From the NCBI GenBank assembly GCA_902778245.1, contig CACYXH010000011.1, positions 1-38,539 of the forward strand: a stretch of DNA of 38,539 bases, written 5' to 3'. A program made the translations under genes and the position numbers. Each line of letters begins with the position of its first letter. The stretch's first letter is position 1. Source of the stretch: an uncultured Lachnospiraceae bacterium. GTDB lineage: Bacteria > Bacillota > Clostridia > Lachnospirales > Lachnospiraceae. This document shows positions 22,493 through 31,176 of the stretch, piece after piece. The notes under the pieces were generated by a model. It made no database searches, was not told where the DNA came from, and saw nothing but the letters and a program-made list of their open reading frames with translations.

Positions 22493-23311
22493 CTACTCCA
22501 GATACAGCACCGGATCCACCGGAACCTCATCCTTCGTCATAGCAAAGTACAGGTTGCTGCCTTCTACGCAGTAGTATTTCGTAGGCTCGCTGACATAACC
22601 GATCAGCTGACCCTGTTCTACCACGTCGCCTTCCGCCACATTCAGTTCTTTCAGCTGTCCGTATTTCAGTTTATAACCGTTTCCAAGGCTCATGACCACC
22701 GTAGTTCCGGTCTCCTCATCGATCCGGATGCTCTCCACAATACCCTTGGCTGCAGCCACTACCTGAGCGCCCACGTCACTGCCGATCACCAGCGCCGGAT
22801 TATATTTGTACTGCTGAAGGGTGGGGAAGTAAATACTTCCATCCATGCTGTAATCCAACACGACACTTCCCGCCACCGGCCAGTTCAGGCTGTCTGTATC
22901 CAAAAAGGACACTGTAGGCATAATAACATTAGACTGTGCTTCTACGGCAGAATCCGTGTCCTGATCCGCCAGGGCATCTTCTGCCGGCACTTCCTCGCCA
23001 TTCATCTCGGCAGTAATCTCATTCGAAGCCGCCTGCGCTGATTCCTCAAAGCCTTCCTCCAGGGACTGCGCCGTGGTCAGGCCATTCTGGGCCTGATCCA
23101 GAGCATTCTGGATCGCTTCGTCAACCTGGGGGACAAAAGAAGCGCTGCCCGCCTCATTTTGGATCTCCACCGGATCCTTTTCCTTCTCAGCCTGCTGCAC
23201 CTGGCTCATGGCAAAGAGGGCGGAAAATGCCGCCACTCCTACCAGGCACAGGCCAAAGATGACGCTATTGTTTTTCGGTTTCCATTTGAAATTTGTTTCC
23301 TTGTTCTCCAT
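22493..23311 (-). CDS. Membrane-anchored, catalytically degenerate LytM (M23) protein, SpoIIQ-like
   Basis: A 272-residue protein: short cytoplasmic tail, membrane helix at about 17-37, an acidic Ala/Gln-rich stretch (about 40-130) and an M23/LytM domain (about 140-272). The fold is clear from GSDVGAQVVAAAKGIVESI, MSLGNGYKLKYGQL, NVAEGDVVEQGQLIGYV and VPVDPVLYLE. All expected zinc ligands appear lost: the HxGxD segment reads YNPALVI (170-176), the YGHL histidine is Gln219, and the HxH motif reads NLYF (253-256). This layout recalls SpoIIQ, a degenerate LytM protein of the forespore. Start at 23311 has GAGGTG before it. A wall-hydrolase activator is the alternative. Confidence 0.72.
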   Translation of the reverse strand: MENKETNFKWKPKNNSVIFGLCLVGVAAFSALFAMSQVQQAEKEKDPVEIQNEAGSASFVPQVDEAIQNALDQAQNGLTTAQSLEEGFEESAQAASNEITAEMNGEEVPAEDALADQDTDSAVEAQSNVIMPTVSFLDTDSLNWPVAGSVVLDYSMDGSIYFPTLQQYKYNPALVIGSDVGAQVVAAAKGIVESIRIDEETGTTVVMSLGNGYKLKYGQLKELNVAEGDVVEQGQLIGYVSEPTKYYCVEGSNLYFAMTKDEVPVDPVLYLE

Positions 23312-23450
23312 ACCTTTCACCTCTGTTTTATTATTTCCGCGAGCCGCCACCACACACATTAGGGTGTTATGCGAACAGTGGGACAACTGTCCACTCGTCT
23401 GTAATAGGATTGCCAGATACGAAAAGAATATTCATAAAACAAGTCCGGCA

Positions 23451-23479
23451 TTGACAGAAATGATTTCCCGGCTTAGAAT
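23451..23479 (+). promoter_or_regulatory. Promoter of deoC
   Basis: TTGACA (23451-23456), 17 bases, TAGAAT (23474-23479), about 80 bases before the start codon. Confidence 0.7.
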
Positions 23480-23560
23480 CAGATTATTCGGATATTTCTC
23501 TGTTTTAGGAAGATTTGGAAACGGAAAAATGCGAAAAAAATAAAAAAGGATACCTTGGAT

Positions 23561-24217
23561 ATGAATCATTCGGACATTTTATCAAAAGTAGATCACACCT
23601 TGCTGACCCAGACTGCCACCTGGGAGCAGATCAAAACCATCTGTGACGACGCCATAAAATACCGGGCTGCCTCCGTATGCATCCCGCCCTCTTTTGTCAA
23701 ACGGGCGAAAGAATATGTGCAAGACTCCGTAGCCGTCTGTACAGTCATTGGTTTCCCAAACGGGTACAACACCACGGAAACCAAACTTTTTGAGACAAAA
23801 AACGCGCTGGAAAACGGCGCGGACGAGATCGATATGGTAATTAATATCGGTGCATTGAAAGAAAATGATTATGACTATGTATCAAACGAGATCCGCGCGC
23901 TGAAAAAAGCCTGCGGCACCAAAGTTTTAAAAGTTATCATTGAAACCTGCCTGCTTGACGAAGAGGAAAAAATTAAAATGTGCCGGCTGGTAAGCGAGGC
24001 AGGGGCAGATTACATCAAAACCTCCACCGGTTTTTCCACAGCAGGCGCAACCTTCGAGGATGTAGTTCTCTTTACAAAACACATTGATCCGGAGGTAAAA
24101 ATAAAAGCCGCCGGAGGAATTTCTTCCTTCGACGACGCAGAAAAATACATAGAACTGGGAGCGGACAGATTAGGCACCAGCAGACTGGTGAAACTTGAAA
24201 AAGCTCAAGGTATCTAA
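23561..24217 (+). CDS. deoC: Deoxyribose-phosphate aldolase
   Basis: A 218-residue cytoplasmic class I aldolase that splits 2-deoxyribose 5-phosphate into glyceraldehyde 3-phosphate and acetaldehyde during deoxynucleoside use. Conserved segments are [64 protein letters not shown] and the Schiff-base lysine in [14 protein letters not shown], then [10 protein letters not shown] and GADRLGTSR. Length is normal. The ATG at 23561 is preferred over TTG 23555; AAAAGGA lies ten bases upstream. It is a stand-alone gene, with no deo operon neighbours (phosphorylases, deoR) in the window. Confidence 0.95.
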   Translation: MNHSDILSKVDHTLLTQTATWEQIKTICDDAIKYRAASVCIPPSFVKRAKEYVQDSVAVCTVIGFPNGYNTTETKLFETKNALENGADEIDMVINIGALKENDYDYVSNEIRALKKACGTKVLKVIIETCLLDEEEKIKMCRLVSEAGADYIKTSTGFSTAGATFEDVVLFTKHIDPEVKIKAAGGISSFDDAEKYIELGADRLGTSRLVKLEKAQGI

Positions 24218-24268
24218 TCAACGCAGTGGGCGGAAATAATTAATATACGTTTCCGCCCAAGTCGTTAT

Positions 24269-25621
24269 CTATAACATCATCGCCATATACAGCGGCAAAT
24301 ACACGATACCCTCCTCCGTTTTCAAATCTCCGGTGTGCAGCACATAGGGGATCCAGAGTTGTTCCTTGAATTTCTTCATAAATTTTCTCAAAGAGGAGAG
24401 CGCGTAATTTTTACCGGATTTTACCTCGATCGGCGACATGTTATGCCGGTTTGTAATCCTACTTTTTGCGATCAGAAAATCAATTTCCATACGGTTCTCC
24501 TTATCTTCCCGGTCCGCATTCGCATAGAAATAGAGCTTGTGCCCGGAGGAAATCAGCATCTGGGAAACGATATTCTCCATAACCATTCCCATGTTAACCT
24601 CCAGCTTATCCAGCAATAATTTTCGGTAAACCCCCTCACTGACGATTCCGTTCTCATCAAACGCATGACTGATCAAAAGCCCGGTATCTGCCATATAACA
24701 TTTCAGCAGAGTGCGATCCTGATTTAAACGCAGTCCGAGATTCGGTTCCATCGCATTATAACAGGGATTCACGATCATAGCATCCGATAGCCAGAACAAC
24801 GGATCTCTGTATTCCTCAAATCGAGCGCCTTCCTTCAATGCGGACAGCTTAAAATGACGGTTCTGATTTTTGAGTTGTGACGGCAGCTCGTCAAAAATAG
24901 CCCTTACCTTCTCCCCATATCCTTTTGCATGCTTTTGAATATCATCCCGATACAGTTTCAGGATCCTCCGCTTCACGCGGTCTACCTCATCAAAATCTCT
25001 TGTCTGGACATATGCCTCCACCGCCTGCGGCATTCCGCCGACGATCATATACTGGCGGAACAGATCCATAGCCTTGCGGTGCAGCGCCTGTCCCATAGGA
25101 AGCTTTTTTTCAAAGCAATCCTGTATCAGACGCATCATCGTCTCATTTCCCATAGCCCAGAGAAATTCTTCAAAATCCATGGGATGCAGATTGATCTGAT
25201 CCTCCTCGGAAGGAAGCAGGATGCCCTCTACATTTTCTTTGATCGATACCAGAGACCCCGTTTCAATATAGTCATAGCGCCCATCCGCTACCAAATATTT
25301 GATCACGCTGCGCGCCCTGGGAAACAACTGCACCTCATCCAAAATGATCAGCGATTCCCTCTCTTTTAATTTTGTGTTATACAGTGTAGAGAGCTTGAGG
25401 AAAAAAGTGTCCAAATTGCCAATATCGTGGAGAAACATATCCCTGACCTGCTGATCCGCCAGGTTAAAATCGATCAGGATATAACTGCTGTACTCCTTTT
25501 CTGCAAATTCCCGGGCAATATAGCTTTTTCCCACACGACGCGCTCCCTGGAGCAAAACTGCGCTCTGTCCGGAGCTTTTCTGCTTCCATTCTAATAATTT
25601 TTCATATACTTTCCTTCTCAT
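24269..25621 (-). CDS. AAA ATPase with DUF4143 (AAA_14) architecture
   Basis: A 450-residue protein. The N-terminal ATPase has Walker A GARRVGKSYIA (about 26-36), Walker B LIILDEVQLFPRARSVIKYL and a sensor segment YIETGSL. The middle (about 180-300) is helical with a possible winged-helix region. The C-terminal DUF4143 part has YMADTGLL, MENIVSQMLISSGHKLYFYA, and the nuclease-like IDFLIA...PIEVKSGKN, a PD-(D/E)xK-like arrangement. These ATPases are widespread, often multicopy, and of unknown role. The promoter region has three 33-base-spaced repeats, suggesting tight repression. Confidence 0.87.
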   Translation of the reverse strand: MRRKVYEKLLEWKQKSSGQSAVLLQGARRVGKSYIAREFAEKEYSSYILIDFNLADQQVRDMFLHDIGNLDTFFLKLSTLYNTKLKERESLIILDEVQLFPRARSVIKYLVADGRYDYIETGSLVSIKENVEGILLPSEEDQINLHPMDFEEFLWAMGNETMMRLIQDCFEKKLPMGQALHRKAMDLFRQYMIVGGMPQAVEAYVQTRDFDEVDRVKRRILKLYRDDIQKHAKGYGEKVRAIFDELPSQLKNQNRHFKLSALKEGARFEEYRDPLFWLSDAMIVNPCYNAMEPNLGLRLNQDRTLLKCYMADTGLLISHAFDENGIVSEGVYRKLLLDKLEVNMGMVMENIVSQMLISSGHKLYFYANADREDKENRMEIDFLIAKSRITNRHNMSPIEVKSGKNYALSSLRKFMKKFKEQLWIPYVLHTGDLKTEEGIVYLPLYMAMML

Positions 25622-25635
25622 TTCAAATCGCCTTT

Positions 25636-25718
25636 ACATAAATCATGGTTTTTATATTTTATATTTTAACACAAATCAAGTTTTTTCTTTTCTATATTAT
25701 CACACAAATCATGATTTT
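25636..25718 (-). repeat. Three direct repeats with 33-base period, candidate operators
   Basis: The motif ACAYAAATCAWG, followed by a T-run, begins at 25636, 25669 and 25702, exactly 33 bases apart (about three helical turns). The third copy contains the perfect palindrome AAATCATGATTT. On the minus strand the copies cover the promoter spacer, the start-of-transcription region and the ribosome-binding site. Confidence 0.8.
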
Positions 25719-25724
25719 ATGCAA
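25696..25724 (-). promoter_or_regulatory. Promoter of the AAA/DUF4143 gene
   Basis: On the minus strand TTGCAT (25724-25719), 17 bases, GATAAT (25701-25696). The spacer is occupied by the palindromic third repeat. Confidence 0.65.
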
Positions 25725-25762
25725 GGGTAACTTATGCCTCCTTCGGCATGATCCAGAACTTC

Positions 25763-27103
25763 TCATTTTTTCATATTTGCGAACTTCGTATATCTTGGCA
25801 GCCATGCCAGTTCCACAGTCCCGATGGGGCCGTTTCTCTGCTTGGCAATTATGACTTCCGCTACGTCCTTGCGGTCAGTATCCTTATTATAGTAGTCATC
25901 GCGGTACAGAAACATTACCACATCCGCATCCTGCTCAATGGCTCCGGATTCACGCAGGTCGGAAAGCATCGGACGATGATCCGGACGCTGCTCTACTGCG
26001 CGGGAAAGCTGGGAGAGCGCCACCACCGGCACCTGCAGTTCTCTGGCTATCTCTTTTAAGGAGCGGGAAATATCAGAGATTTCCTGCTGCCTGGATTCCG
26101 TCTTCTTGCTTCCCTGCATCAGCTGCAGATAGTCGATCATAACAATGTCCAGATTATGTTCCAGCTTGTATTTTCTGCATTTCGTACGAAGCTCTGCCAC
26201 AGAGATACCCGGTGTATCGTCGATGATCAGGTGGGAACGGCCAATGATGCCGGCGCCCTCGATCAGATTCGCCCAATCGGTATCGCTCAGGTTTCCGTTT
26301 CTCAGAAGCTGGGCGTCTACCCTGGATTCCAGCGAAAACAGACGGTTGACCAGCTGCTCCTTCGACATCTCCAGACTAAAAACCGCCACGGTCAGGTCGT
26401 TGCGAAATGCCATATATTCTGCAATATTCAAAACAAAGGCTGTCTTTCCCATAGAAGGACGAGCCGCGATCAGGATCAGATCTGAGGGCTGAAAGCCCGA
26501 GGTCTTGTAATCCAGATCAATAAATCCGGTAGCCAGCCCGGTAACGCTTCCCTTGTTTCTGCTGGCCAGTTCAATTTTATCCAGCGCCTTTAACACCACA
26601 TCCTTGATGGGTACGAAATCATCGGCGCTCTTTTTCTGCAGCACCTGGAAAATCTGCTTTTCCGCGTTTTCCATGATGTCATCCACTTTTTCTTTCCCGG
26701 CATAGCAGGTGTTTGCAATGTCCTCATTCACTTTGATCAGCCTGCGCATCAGCGCCTTTTCCTGCACGATCTGCGCGTAATAGCGGACATTCGCCGACGT
26801 AGGTACTGCTGTGATCAGATCCCGGATAAACTCCAGACTACTGATCTCGGGAGGGACATCCTTCTCTTTCAGGCGATTCTGAAGGGTGATCAGATCCACC
26901 GGTTTTCCCTCACCGTAAAGTTCCGCCATAGCATCAAACAGCATGCCGTACTGCCTCTGATAAAAATCCTCCCCGGTCAGCAGCTCCATCGCCACGGAGA
27001 TTGCTTCCTGGTCCATCAGCATCGCGCCGATCACAGACTGTTCCGCTTCAACGCTGTGGGGCATGACCCGCTTAATCAGTGTCTCTTCCATCATTGTCTC
27101 CAA
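25763..27103 (-). CDS. dnaB: Replicative DNA helicase (DnaB; DnaC in Bacillus)
   Basis: A 446-residue hexameric helicase that unwinds DNA at the replication fork and binds primase through its N-terminal domain. N-terminal domain at about 10-110 (VMPHSVEAEQSVIGAMLMDQ). The RecA-like ATPase follows: GLATGFIDLDYKTSGFQPSD, Walker A AARPSMGKTAF, VAVFSLEMSKEQL, Walker B IVMIDYLQLM, PVVALSQLSRAVEQRPDHRP and LSDLRESGAIEQDADVVMFL. No intein is present. It is part of the Firmicutes gdpP-rplI-helicase cluster in the usual order, and 53 bases separate it from rplI. Confidence 0.97.
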   Translation of the reverse strand: METMMEETLIKRVMPHSVEAEQSVIGAMLMDQEAISVAMELLTGEDFYQRQYGMLFDAMAELYGEGKPVDLITLQNRLKEKDVPPEISSLEFIRDLITAVPTSANVRYYAQIVQEKALMRRLIKVNEDIANTCYAGKEKVDDIMENAEKQIFQVLQKKSADDFVPIKDVVLKALDKIELASRNKGSVTGLATGFIDLDYKTSGFQPSDLILIAARPSMGKTAFVLNIAEYMAFRNDLTVAVFSLEMSKEQLVNRLFSLESRVDAQLLRNGNLSDTDWANLIEGAGIIGRSHLIIDDTPGISVAELRTKCRKYKLEHNLDIVMIDYLQLMQGSKKTESRQQEISDISRSLKEIARELQVPVVALSQLSRAVEQRPDHRPMLSDLRESGAIEQDADVVMFLYRDDYYNKDTDRKDVAEVIIAKQRNGPIGTVELAWLPRYTKFANMKK

Positions 27104-27128
27104 ATTCTAACCGCTGTCTTTATTGTCT

Positions 27129-27150
27129 TAAGGGGATGTCGCACTAAGCA
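27129..27150 (-). repeat. Half-copy (F) of the GTCGCAC hairpin repeat between rplI and dnaB
   Basis: On the minus strand GATGCTTAGTGCGACATCCC matches the right arm of repeat copy A (ATGCTTAGTGCGACAGTCCC), but no left arm exists nearby, so no hairpin can form. It is a remnant in the rplI-helicase gap. Confidence 0.65.
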
Positions 27151-27156
27151 TCTGCA

Positions 27157-27603
27157 TTACAAGCTCTCCACGTTGACCTTCAGATTCGCTGTCACTTTCG
27201 TGTGCAGTTTCACCGCCACGTCCATGGAGCCTACATTTTTCAGCGGAGTCGTCAGAAGTATTTTCTTCTTATCGATCTCATACCCGAGCTGGTCCTTTAC
27301 CGCCTCCGCAATTTCCTTGTTTGAGATGGAACCGAACAATCTGCCGCCCTCGCCTACTTTTACTTTTATCGTAACGGATGCTTTTTCCAGCTTTTCTCCC
27401 AGCTCCTTGGCTGCCGCCAGATTTTCCGCAGCTACCTTTTCCTGATTTGCTTTCTGAAGTTTCAAGTCATTTCTGTTTTTCCCGGTAGCTTCCACTGCCT
27501 GTTTTTTCTTTAACAGTACATTTCTGGCATAGCCGTCGCTGACTTCCACAATTTCCCCTTTTTTCCCTACAGATTTTACATCCTCCAGCAATATTACTTT
27601 CAT
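27157..27603 (-). CDS. rplI: Ribosomal protein L9
   Basis: A 148-residue protein of the large ribosomal subunit that binds 23S rRNA at the L1-stalk base. The N-terminal domain starts [20 protein letters not shown] and continues [20 protein letters not shown], the L9 signature. A long helix (about 45-75) and the C-terminal domain ([21 protein letters not shown], then [19 protein letters not shown]) follow. Normal length. It starts one base after the gdpP stop codon, so it is co-translated with it. Confidence 0.97.
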   Translation of the reverse strand: MKVILLEDVKSVGKKGEIVEVSDGYARNVLLKKKQAVEATGKNRNDLKLQKANQEKVAAENLAAAKELGEKLEKASVTIKVKVGEGGRLFGSISNKEIAEAVKDQLGYEIDKKKILLTTPLKNVGSMDVAVKLHTKVTANLKVNVESL

Positions 27604-27604
27604 A

Positions 27605-29656
27605 TCAGATAGCTCCTTCCTCTGTCATTTCTTTTAATGTATTTTTTACTCTCTGAACGGCTTCCTCCATGGTGACCCCAGACAACTGCGCTCCGGCCAT
27701 GTTAATGTGGCCTCCGCCGCCTAGACGTTCCATAATGATCTGCACATTCACCTCGTCAATGGATCTGGCGCTGATAAAAATGCGATTGTCATATTCGGTC
27801 AGCACAAAGGACGCTTTCACCCCCACAATATTCAGCAGTTCATTGGCCGCCTGCGCCCCCACCACATTGGGAGTCTCCAGCCCCACCGCCGGGCATACGC
27901 TGATGGCATAATGCCCCATATAGGCTTCCGCATGGCGCACAGCCTCCGCCCTGGCCTTATAGCTGTCCATATCATCCCGAAGCGCTTTTCGCACTCTGGT
28001 AACGTCCGCGCCGTTGCGCCGCAGATAAGCCGCCGCCTCAAAGGTGCGCACACCGGTCTTTGTCACAAAATTGTTGGTATCAATGATAATGCCGGCATAC
28101 ATACAGTCGGCTTCCAGATTTTTCAGGCGTACATTGCCCTCAAAGTACTGCAGGATCTCCGCGATCATCTCACAAGCGGAGGATGCTGACGGCTCAATGT
28201 AGGACAACGCCGCGTTATCAATCCGTTCTGTAGTCTGACGATGATGGTCAAGCACCACCACCGTCTTTGTCTGTTTTAAAATTTCCTGGCATTCTGTCAT
28301 ACTGGGACGGTTGGTATCCACCACCATCACCATGCAGTTATTATCCACCAGCTCTCTGGCCCTCTCATGGCTGATAAACAGGTCATCCTCATACTCCTTG
28401 TTCTCCCGGAACTGATTGATCCAGGAACGAATACTAAAGTTCGGATCATCTATCACAATGTGCGCCTGCTTACCCACCGCCTTCGCTGCCCGGTACACAC
28501 CGATGCAGGCTCCCAGGGCGTCCATATCCGGAAAATGGTGTCCCATGACCACAATATTCTCTGCTGTCAGCATGATTTCCTGCAGCGCCTGGGCCTTCAC
28601 CCTTGCTTTTACCCTGGTATTCTTTTCGTTCCTCTGGGACTTGCCCCCGAAAAACGTCATCTTGTCATCGTCCTTGATCACGGCCTGATCGCCGCCGCGC
28701 CCCAATGCCATCTCGATGGCGCCTCTGGCAAATTCATAGTTCTGCAGATAACCGCTGCCATTGATTCCCATGCCAATGCTCACGGTCATATTTACATCGT
28801 TTCCTATATTGATGGTCTTCACGCCTTCCAGAACAGCAAAGCGATCCTCCTGCAGCACGTTCAGGCTTTTCTGGTTCAGGAGCACCAGATACTTGTCCTT
28901 CTCCAACTTCTTTACCAGACCGCTGACCGCGCCGAAATATTTGTTGATCTTTCGATCCACCAGTACGCTCAGCAGCGACTGATGCACCTCGTCCACCCGT
29001 TCCATGACTTCCTCATAGTTGTCCATGTAGACCAGTCCCACTACCGGTCGCTGTTCTCTGTTTTCGATAATATAATGGTTCAGATCTGTCTCATCGAACA
29101 GATAGATCATATACAGGTAATTATTCTCGCCCTCCCGTTCTACCAGTTCCACGGCATCTAACAATTCATTCAAAGAAAGCTTTTTGATATGGGCCCGGAA
29201 ATCCTGCTCCTTATACCGCAGATGAACATCCTTATCCCAGGTGGAATTCGGCAGGATCCCGCGATTGATCTCCGGAAACAGTGTGGAAATGTTTTTTCTA
29301 TAACCATCACCCTTTTCTGTGAGTTCATAGAGCCGGTCATTCATCCAGAGGATCTTACCGTCCGGCTCCAACAGAGCCATAGGTATCTCAAATTCCTGCA
29401 GGATCTGCTTTTGCACCTGCCCGTAGCGGGTAGCAAAACTCACCAATTCCCGCAAGATCCTGGGTTTATAGTGAAAATACATCCACAGGATGCCAAGAAA
29501 ATAGAACGCCGTGAATGCCAGCGAGATCAGACCCGCTGTCTGATCCACCCAGAACAGACCCACGCTCAGCACGATCAGCGATAAAGCCAGGATCACGTTC
29601 CACTGCCAGTGTATTTTTAAATTTCCTCCGTATTTCGCCTTAAACTTCGTTTTCAT
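27605..29656 (-). CDS. gdpP: Cyclic-di-AMP phosphodiesterase GdpP (DHH/DHHA1)
   Basis: A 683-residue membrane-bound enzyme that hydrolyses c-di-AMP to pApA, affecting wall homeostasis, potassium balance and beta-lactam tolerance. Two membrane helices (about 18-60), a PAS-like domain (about 85-165), and a degenerate GGDEF domain (about 200-330, with GRGGDQ in place of GGDEF). The catalytic DHH domain (about 355-515) has [11 protein letters not shown] (372-382), VVDTNRP (446-) and LDHHRQT (469-475). DHHA1 at about 580-683 ends with [13 protein letters not shown] (645-657). All metal-binding residues are present. The order gdpP-rplI-helicase is conserved in Firmicutes. Confidence 0.95.
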   Translation of the reverse strand: MKTKFKAKYGGNLKIHWQWNVILALSLIVLSVGLFWVDQTAGLISLAFTAFYFLGILWMYFHYKPRILRELVSFATRYGQVQKQILQEFEIPMALLEPDGKILWMNDRLYELTEKGDGYRKNISTLFPEINRGILPNSTWDKDVHLRYKEQDFRAHIKKLSLNELLDAVELVEREGENNYLYMIYLFDETDLNHYIIENREQRPVVGLVYMDNYEEVMERVDEVHQSLLSVLVDRKINKYFGAVSGLVKKLEKDKYLVLLNQKSLNVLQEDRFAVLEGVKTINIGNDVNMTVSIGMGINGSGYLQNYEFARGAIEMALGRGGDQAVIKDDDKMTFFGGKSQRNEKNTRVKARVKAQALQEIMLTAENIVVMGHHFPDMDALGACIGVYRAAKAVGKQAHIVIDDPNFSIRSWINQFRENKEYEDDLFISHERARELVDNNCMVMVVDTNRPSMTECQEILKQTKTVVVLDHHRQTTERIDNAALSYIEPSASSACEMIAEILQYFEGNVRLKNLEADCMYAGIIIDTNNFVTKTGVRTFEAAAYLRRNGADVTRVRKALRDDMDSYKARAEAVRHAEAYMGHYAISVCPAVGLETPNVVGAQAANELLNIVGVKASFVLTEYDNRIFISARSIDEVNVQIIMERLGGGGHINMAGAQLSGVTMEEAVQRVKNTLKEMTEEGAI

Positions 29657-29689
29657 AACTTACGCATCTCCCTGCTCACAACATCAGGA

Positions 29690-29704
29690 ACACTATAATA
29701 GTGT
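29690..29704. promoter_or_regulatory. 15-bp palindrome upstream of gdpP
   Basis: ACACTAT-A-ATAGTGT, a perfect 7-1-7 palindrome, lies 34 bases before the gdpP start and includes TATTAT/TATAGT, -10-like sequence on the minus strand. It could be an operator. No clear -35 was found. Confidence 0.4.
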
Positions 29705-29763
29705 ATTTTATCACAGGTTGGAGCATTAGGAAAGAAAAATTCAATTTCGCACCCTAAAAATAT

Positions 29764-29813
29764 GGGGCTGCCGCAAAATACGGAACTCCCTATCTGTATT
29801 TTGCAACAGCCCC
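29764..29813. terminator. GGGGCTG-type terminator (copy D)
   Basis: GGGGCTG and CAGCCCC close the stem. GCAAAATAC and GTATTTTGC form the inner arm after a 2x2 internal mismatch. It stands 58 bases beyond the stop of the minus-strand secreted-protein gene, between it and gdpP. It shares its outer clamp with the hairpins at 6218 and 35021. Confidence 0.75.
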
Positions 29814-29871
29814 TAACAACGTTACGGCTTAATCTATAAATTAAGGAAATGCTGGTTTAATCCGTGTTTCC

Positions 29872-31116
29872 TCAGTTCGTCGGTGTCAGGGAACACAGGA
29901 TCGCGGCAAGTGTATCTACATTGGCCGCATACGGTTTCCCGATCACCACAAACACATAGTCTGTCGTCATGGGATGGAAGAACATGATCGCTGTCAGATC
30001 CTGCGTATCATTACGGTAAGCGATGCATTGGATTCCATTGATAGATATTGTGCCATCCACCGTGTATCCCGCCGCGGTAAGTTCAGAAGAAAGTCCGCTC
30101 AGCGTGGTAACTCCTTCTGTTTTGGCCCAGTCCACTTCGATGTACGGAGCATTCAAAGCGCCGGAGGCATCCCCTGCCATATAGAGAGCACCCAGCTGCT
30201 GATAATATTCCGAAATTTCGTAGGACTGCCAGCTGCTGGGCAGATACAGCTTGAAGCCATCCTCAAAGGTCACCCATGCACCGGCAAAACCCGCCTTGGA
30301 TTCATCAAAGACAATACCGCCCTCTGTATCATCCTGCGTATCCGTTCCTGTATTTCCTACACCGCCCACGGTGCCGCCAACAGTGCCTTCCGTGGGCACC
30401 GATACGTCATCATCGTCCGCATCATCAGAGAGATCATCTCCCGCTCCCCCGAAACCGCCGGCTGCCTGGAAGACCGAACCGGTCACGGAACGGGTGCTGT
30501 CCACATGCTTCTCATAGTCACCGTCACCGCCTGCCAGGGGAGCCATACTGGAAGCAATCTTCTCCAGATATCCCGAGGGCACATTCATCGCAAGTTCCGG
30601 CACTTCCTTGGCGCCGAACATATAAGTATACCCATTCCACCCATAGAACAGGCGGGTATCTTTCACTGTATAGCCGCTGACCGTGTAGTTATAAACAATT
30701 CTGGAAAATTCCAGACCGTCCAGCATTACAGATTCGTTCAGTTCGTTCACATCCAGATCACTGTACACGGAGGACATGTAGACGGTAAACGCGTCCGCAA
30801 AATTGTCATCCACCGCGTCATATTTGCCGATGATCACATACGGCATGGATCCATCTTCCATCGTATATACATATACAAATCCTTCGCTCTGTATGATGGA
30901 AATATAATCAGAAGCGGTTATGGAAATACCTATATCATCCAGCGCCACCACATCTCCCGTCGTTCCCACCAGAGAATTCGGAGCCGTGATCACATCATTT
31001 CCAAAACCCGTTCCGCCTGCTGTTCCCAGCTCTCCCGCATACGCGGAAAAGCCGCTCATGATCATCATAGCACATAATGCTGCCGCCATACCCCTTTTTA
31101 AATTTTTCTTTTTCAT
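29872..31116 (-). CDS. Secreted protein of unknown function: two related domains joined by an acidic linker
   Basis: A 414-residue exported protein. Signal peptide at 1-28 (ends SAYAGELG). Domain one (about 50-195) and domain two (about 280-414) look alike: each has a strand with 'I/L-D/N-G-L/I-...' (VMLDGLEFSRIVYNYTVSG; SINGIQCIAYRNDTQDLTA), an aromatic YMFGAKE- or VFVVIGKP-like strand, and a closing helix (YLEKIASSM; TLAAILCSL). This resembles small PsbP/Mog1-like folds. The linker (about 200-270) is rich in Gly, Asp and Thr and probably disordered. Not recognised further. It lies 60 bases after the M4 protease gene and is probably co-transcribed. Confidence 0.7.
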   Translation of the reverse strand: MKKKNLKRGMAAALCAMMIMSGFSAYAGELGTAGGTGFGNDVITAPNSLVGTTGDVVALDDIGISITASDYISIIQSEGFVYVYTMEDGSMPYVIIGKYDAVDDNFADAFTVYMSSVYSDLDVNELNESVMLDGLEFSRIVYNYTVSGYTVKDTRLFYGWNGYTYMFGAKEVPELAMNVPSGYLEKIASSMAPLAGGDGDYEKHVDSTRSVTGSVFQAAGGFGGAGDDLSDDADDDDVSVPTEGTVGGTVGGVGNTGTDTQDDTEGGIVFDESKAGFAGAWVTFEDGFKLYLPSSWQSYEISEYYQQLGALYMAGDASGALNAPYIEVDWAKTEGVTTLSGLSSELTAAGYTVDGTISINGIQCIAYRNDTQDLTAIMFFHPMTTDYVFVVIGKPYAANVDTLAAILCSLTPTN

Positions 31117-31176
31117 ACCGTTTCTCCTTTCTTGATGCTTATCTTCTGGGCGTTTGCGTAACGCCTGAGAATCTCT

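Noticed and set aside
22493-23311. Active M23 endopeptidase
   Set aside because: The zinc-binding histidines and aspartate expected in LytM enzymes are replaced at all recognisable motifs.
25636-25718. CRISPR array
   Set aside because: There are only three short AT-rich repeats with no cas genes and with spacers that are low-complexity; the fit to promoter elements makes operators more likely.
28367-29161. 264-codon open frame on the plus strand
   Set aside because: Antisense shadow of gdpP, whose DHH, PAS and GGDEF motifs are unmistakable.
29974-31077. Long open frame of 367 codons on the plus strand
   Set aside because: It is fully antisense to the secreted two-domain protein gene. The minus-strand protein has a signal peptide and coherent domains; the plus reading has a composition rich in Ile, Arg and His without recognisable motifs.
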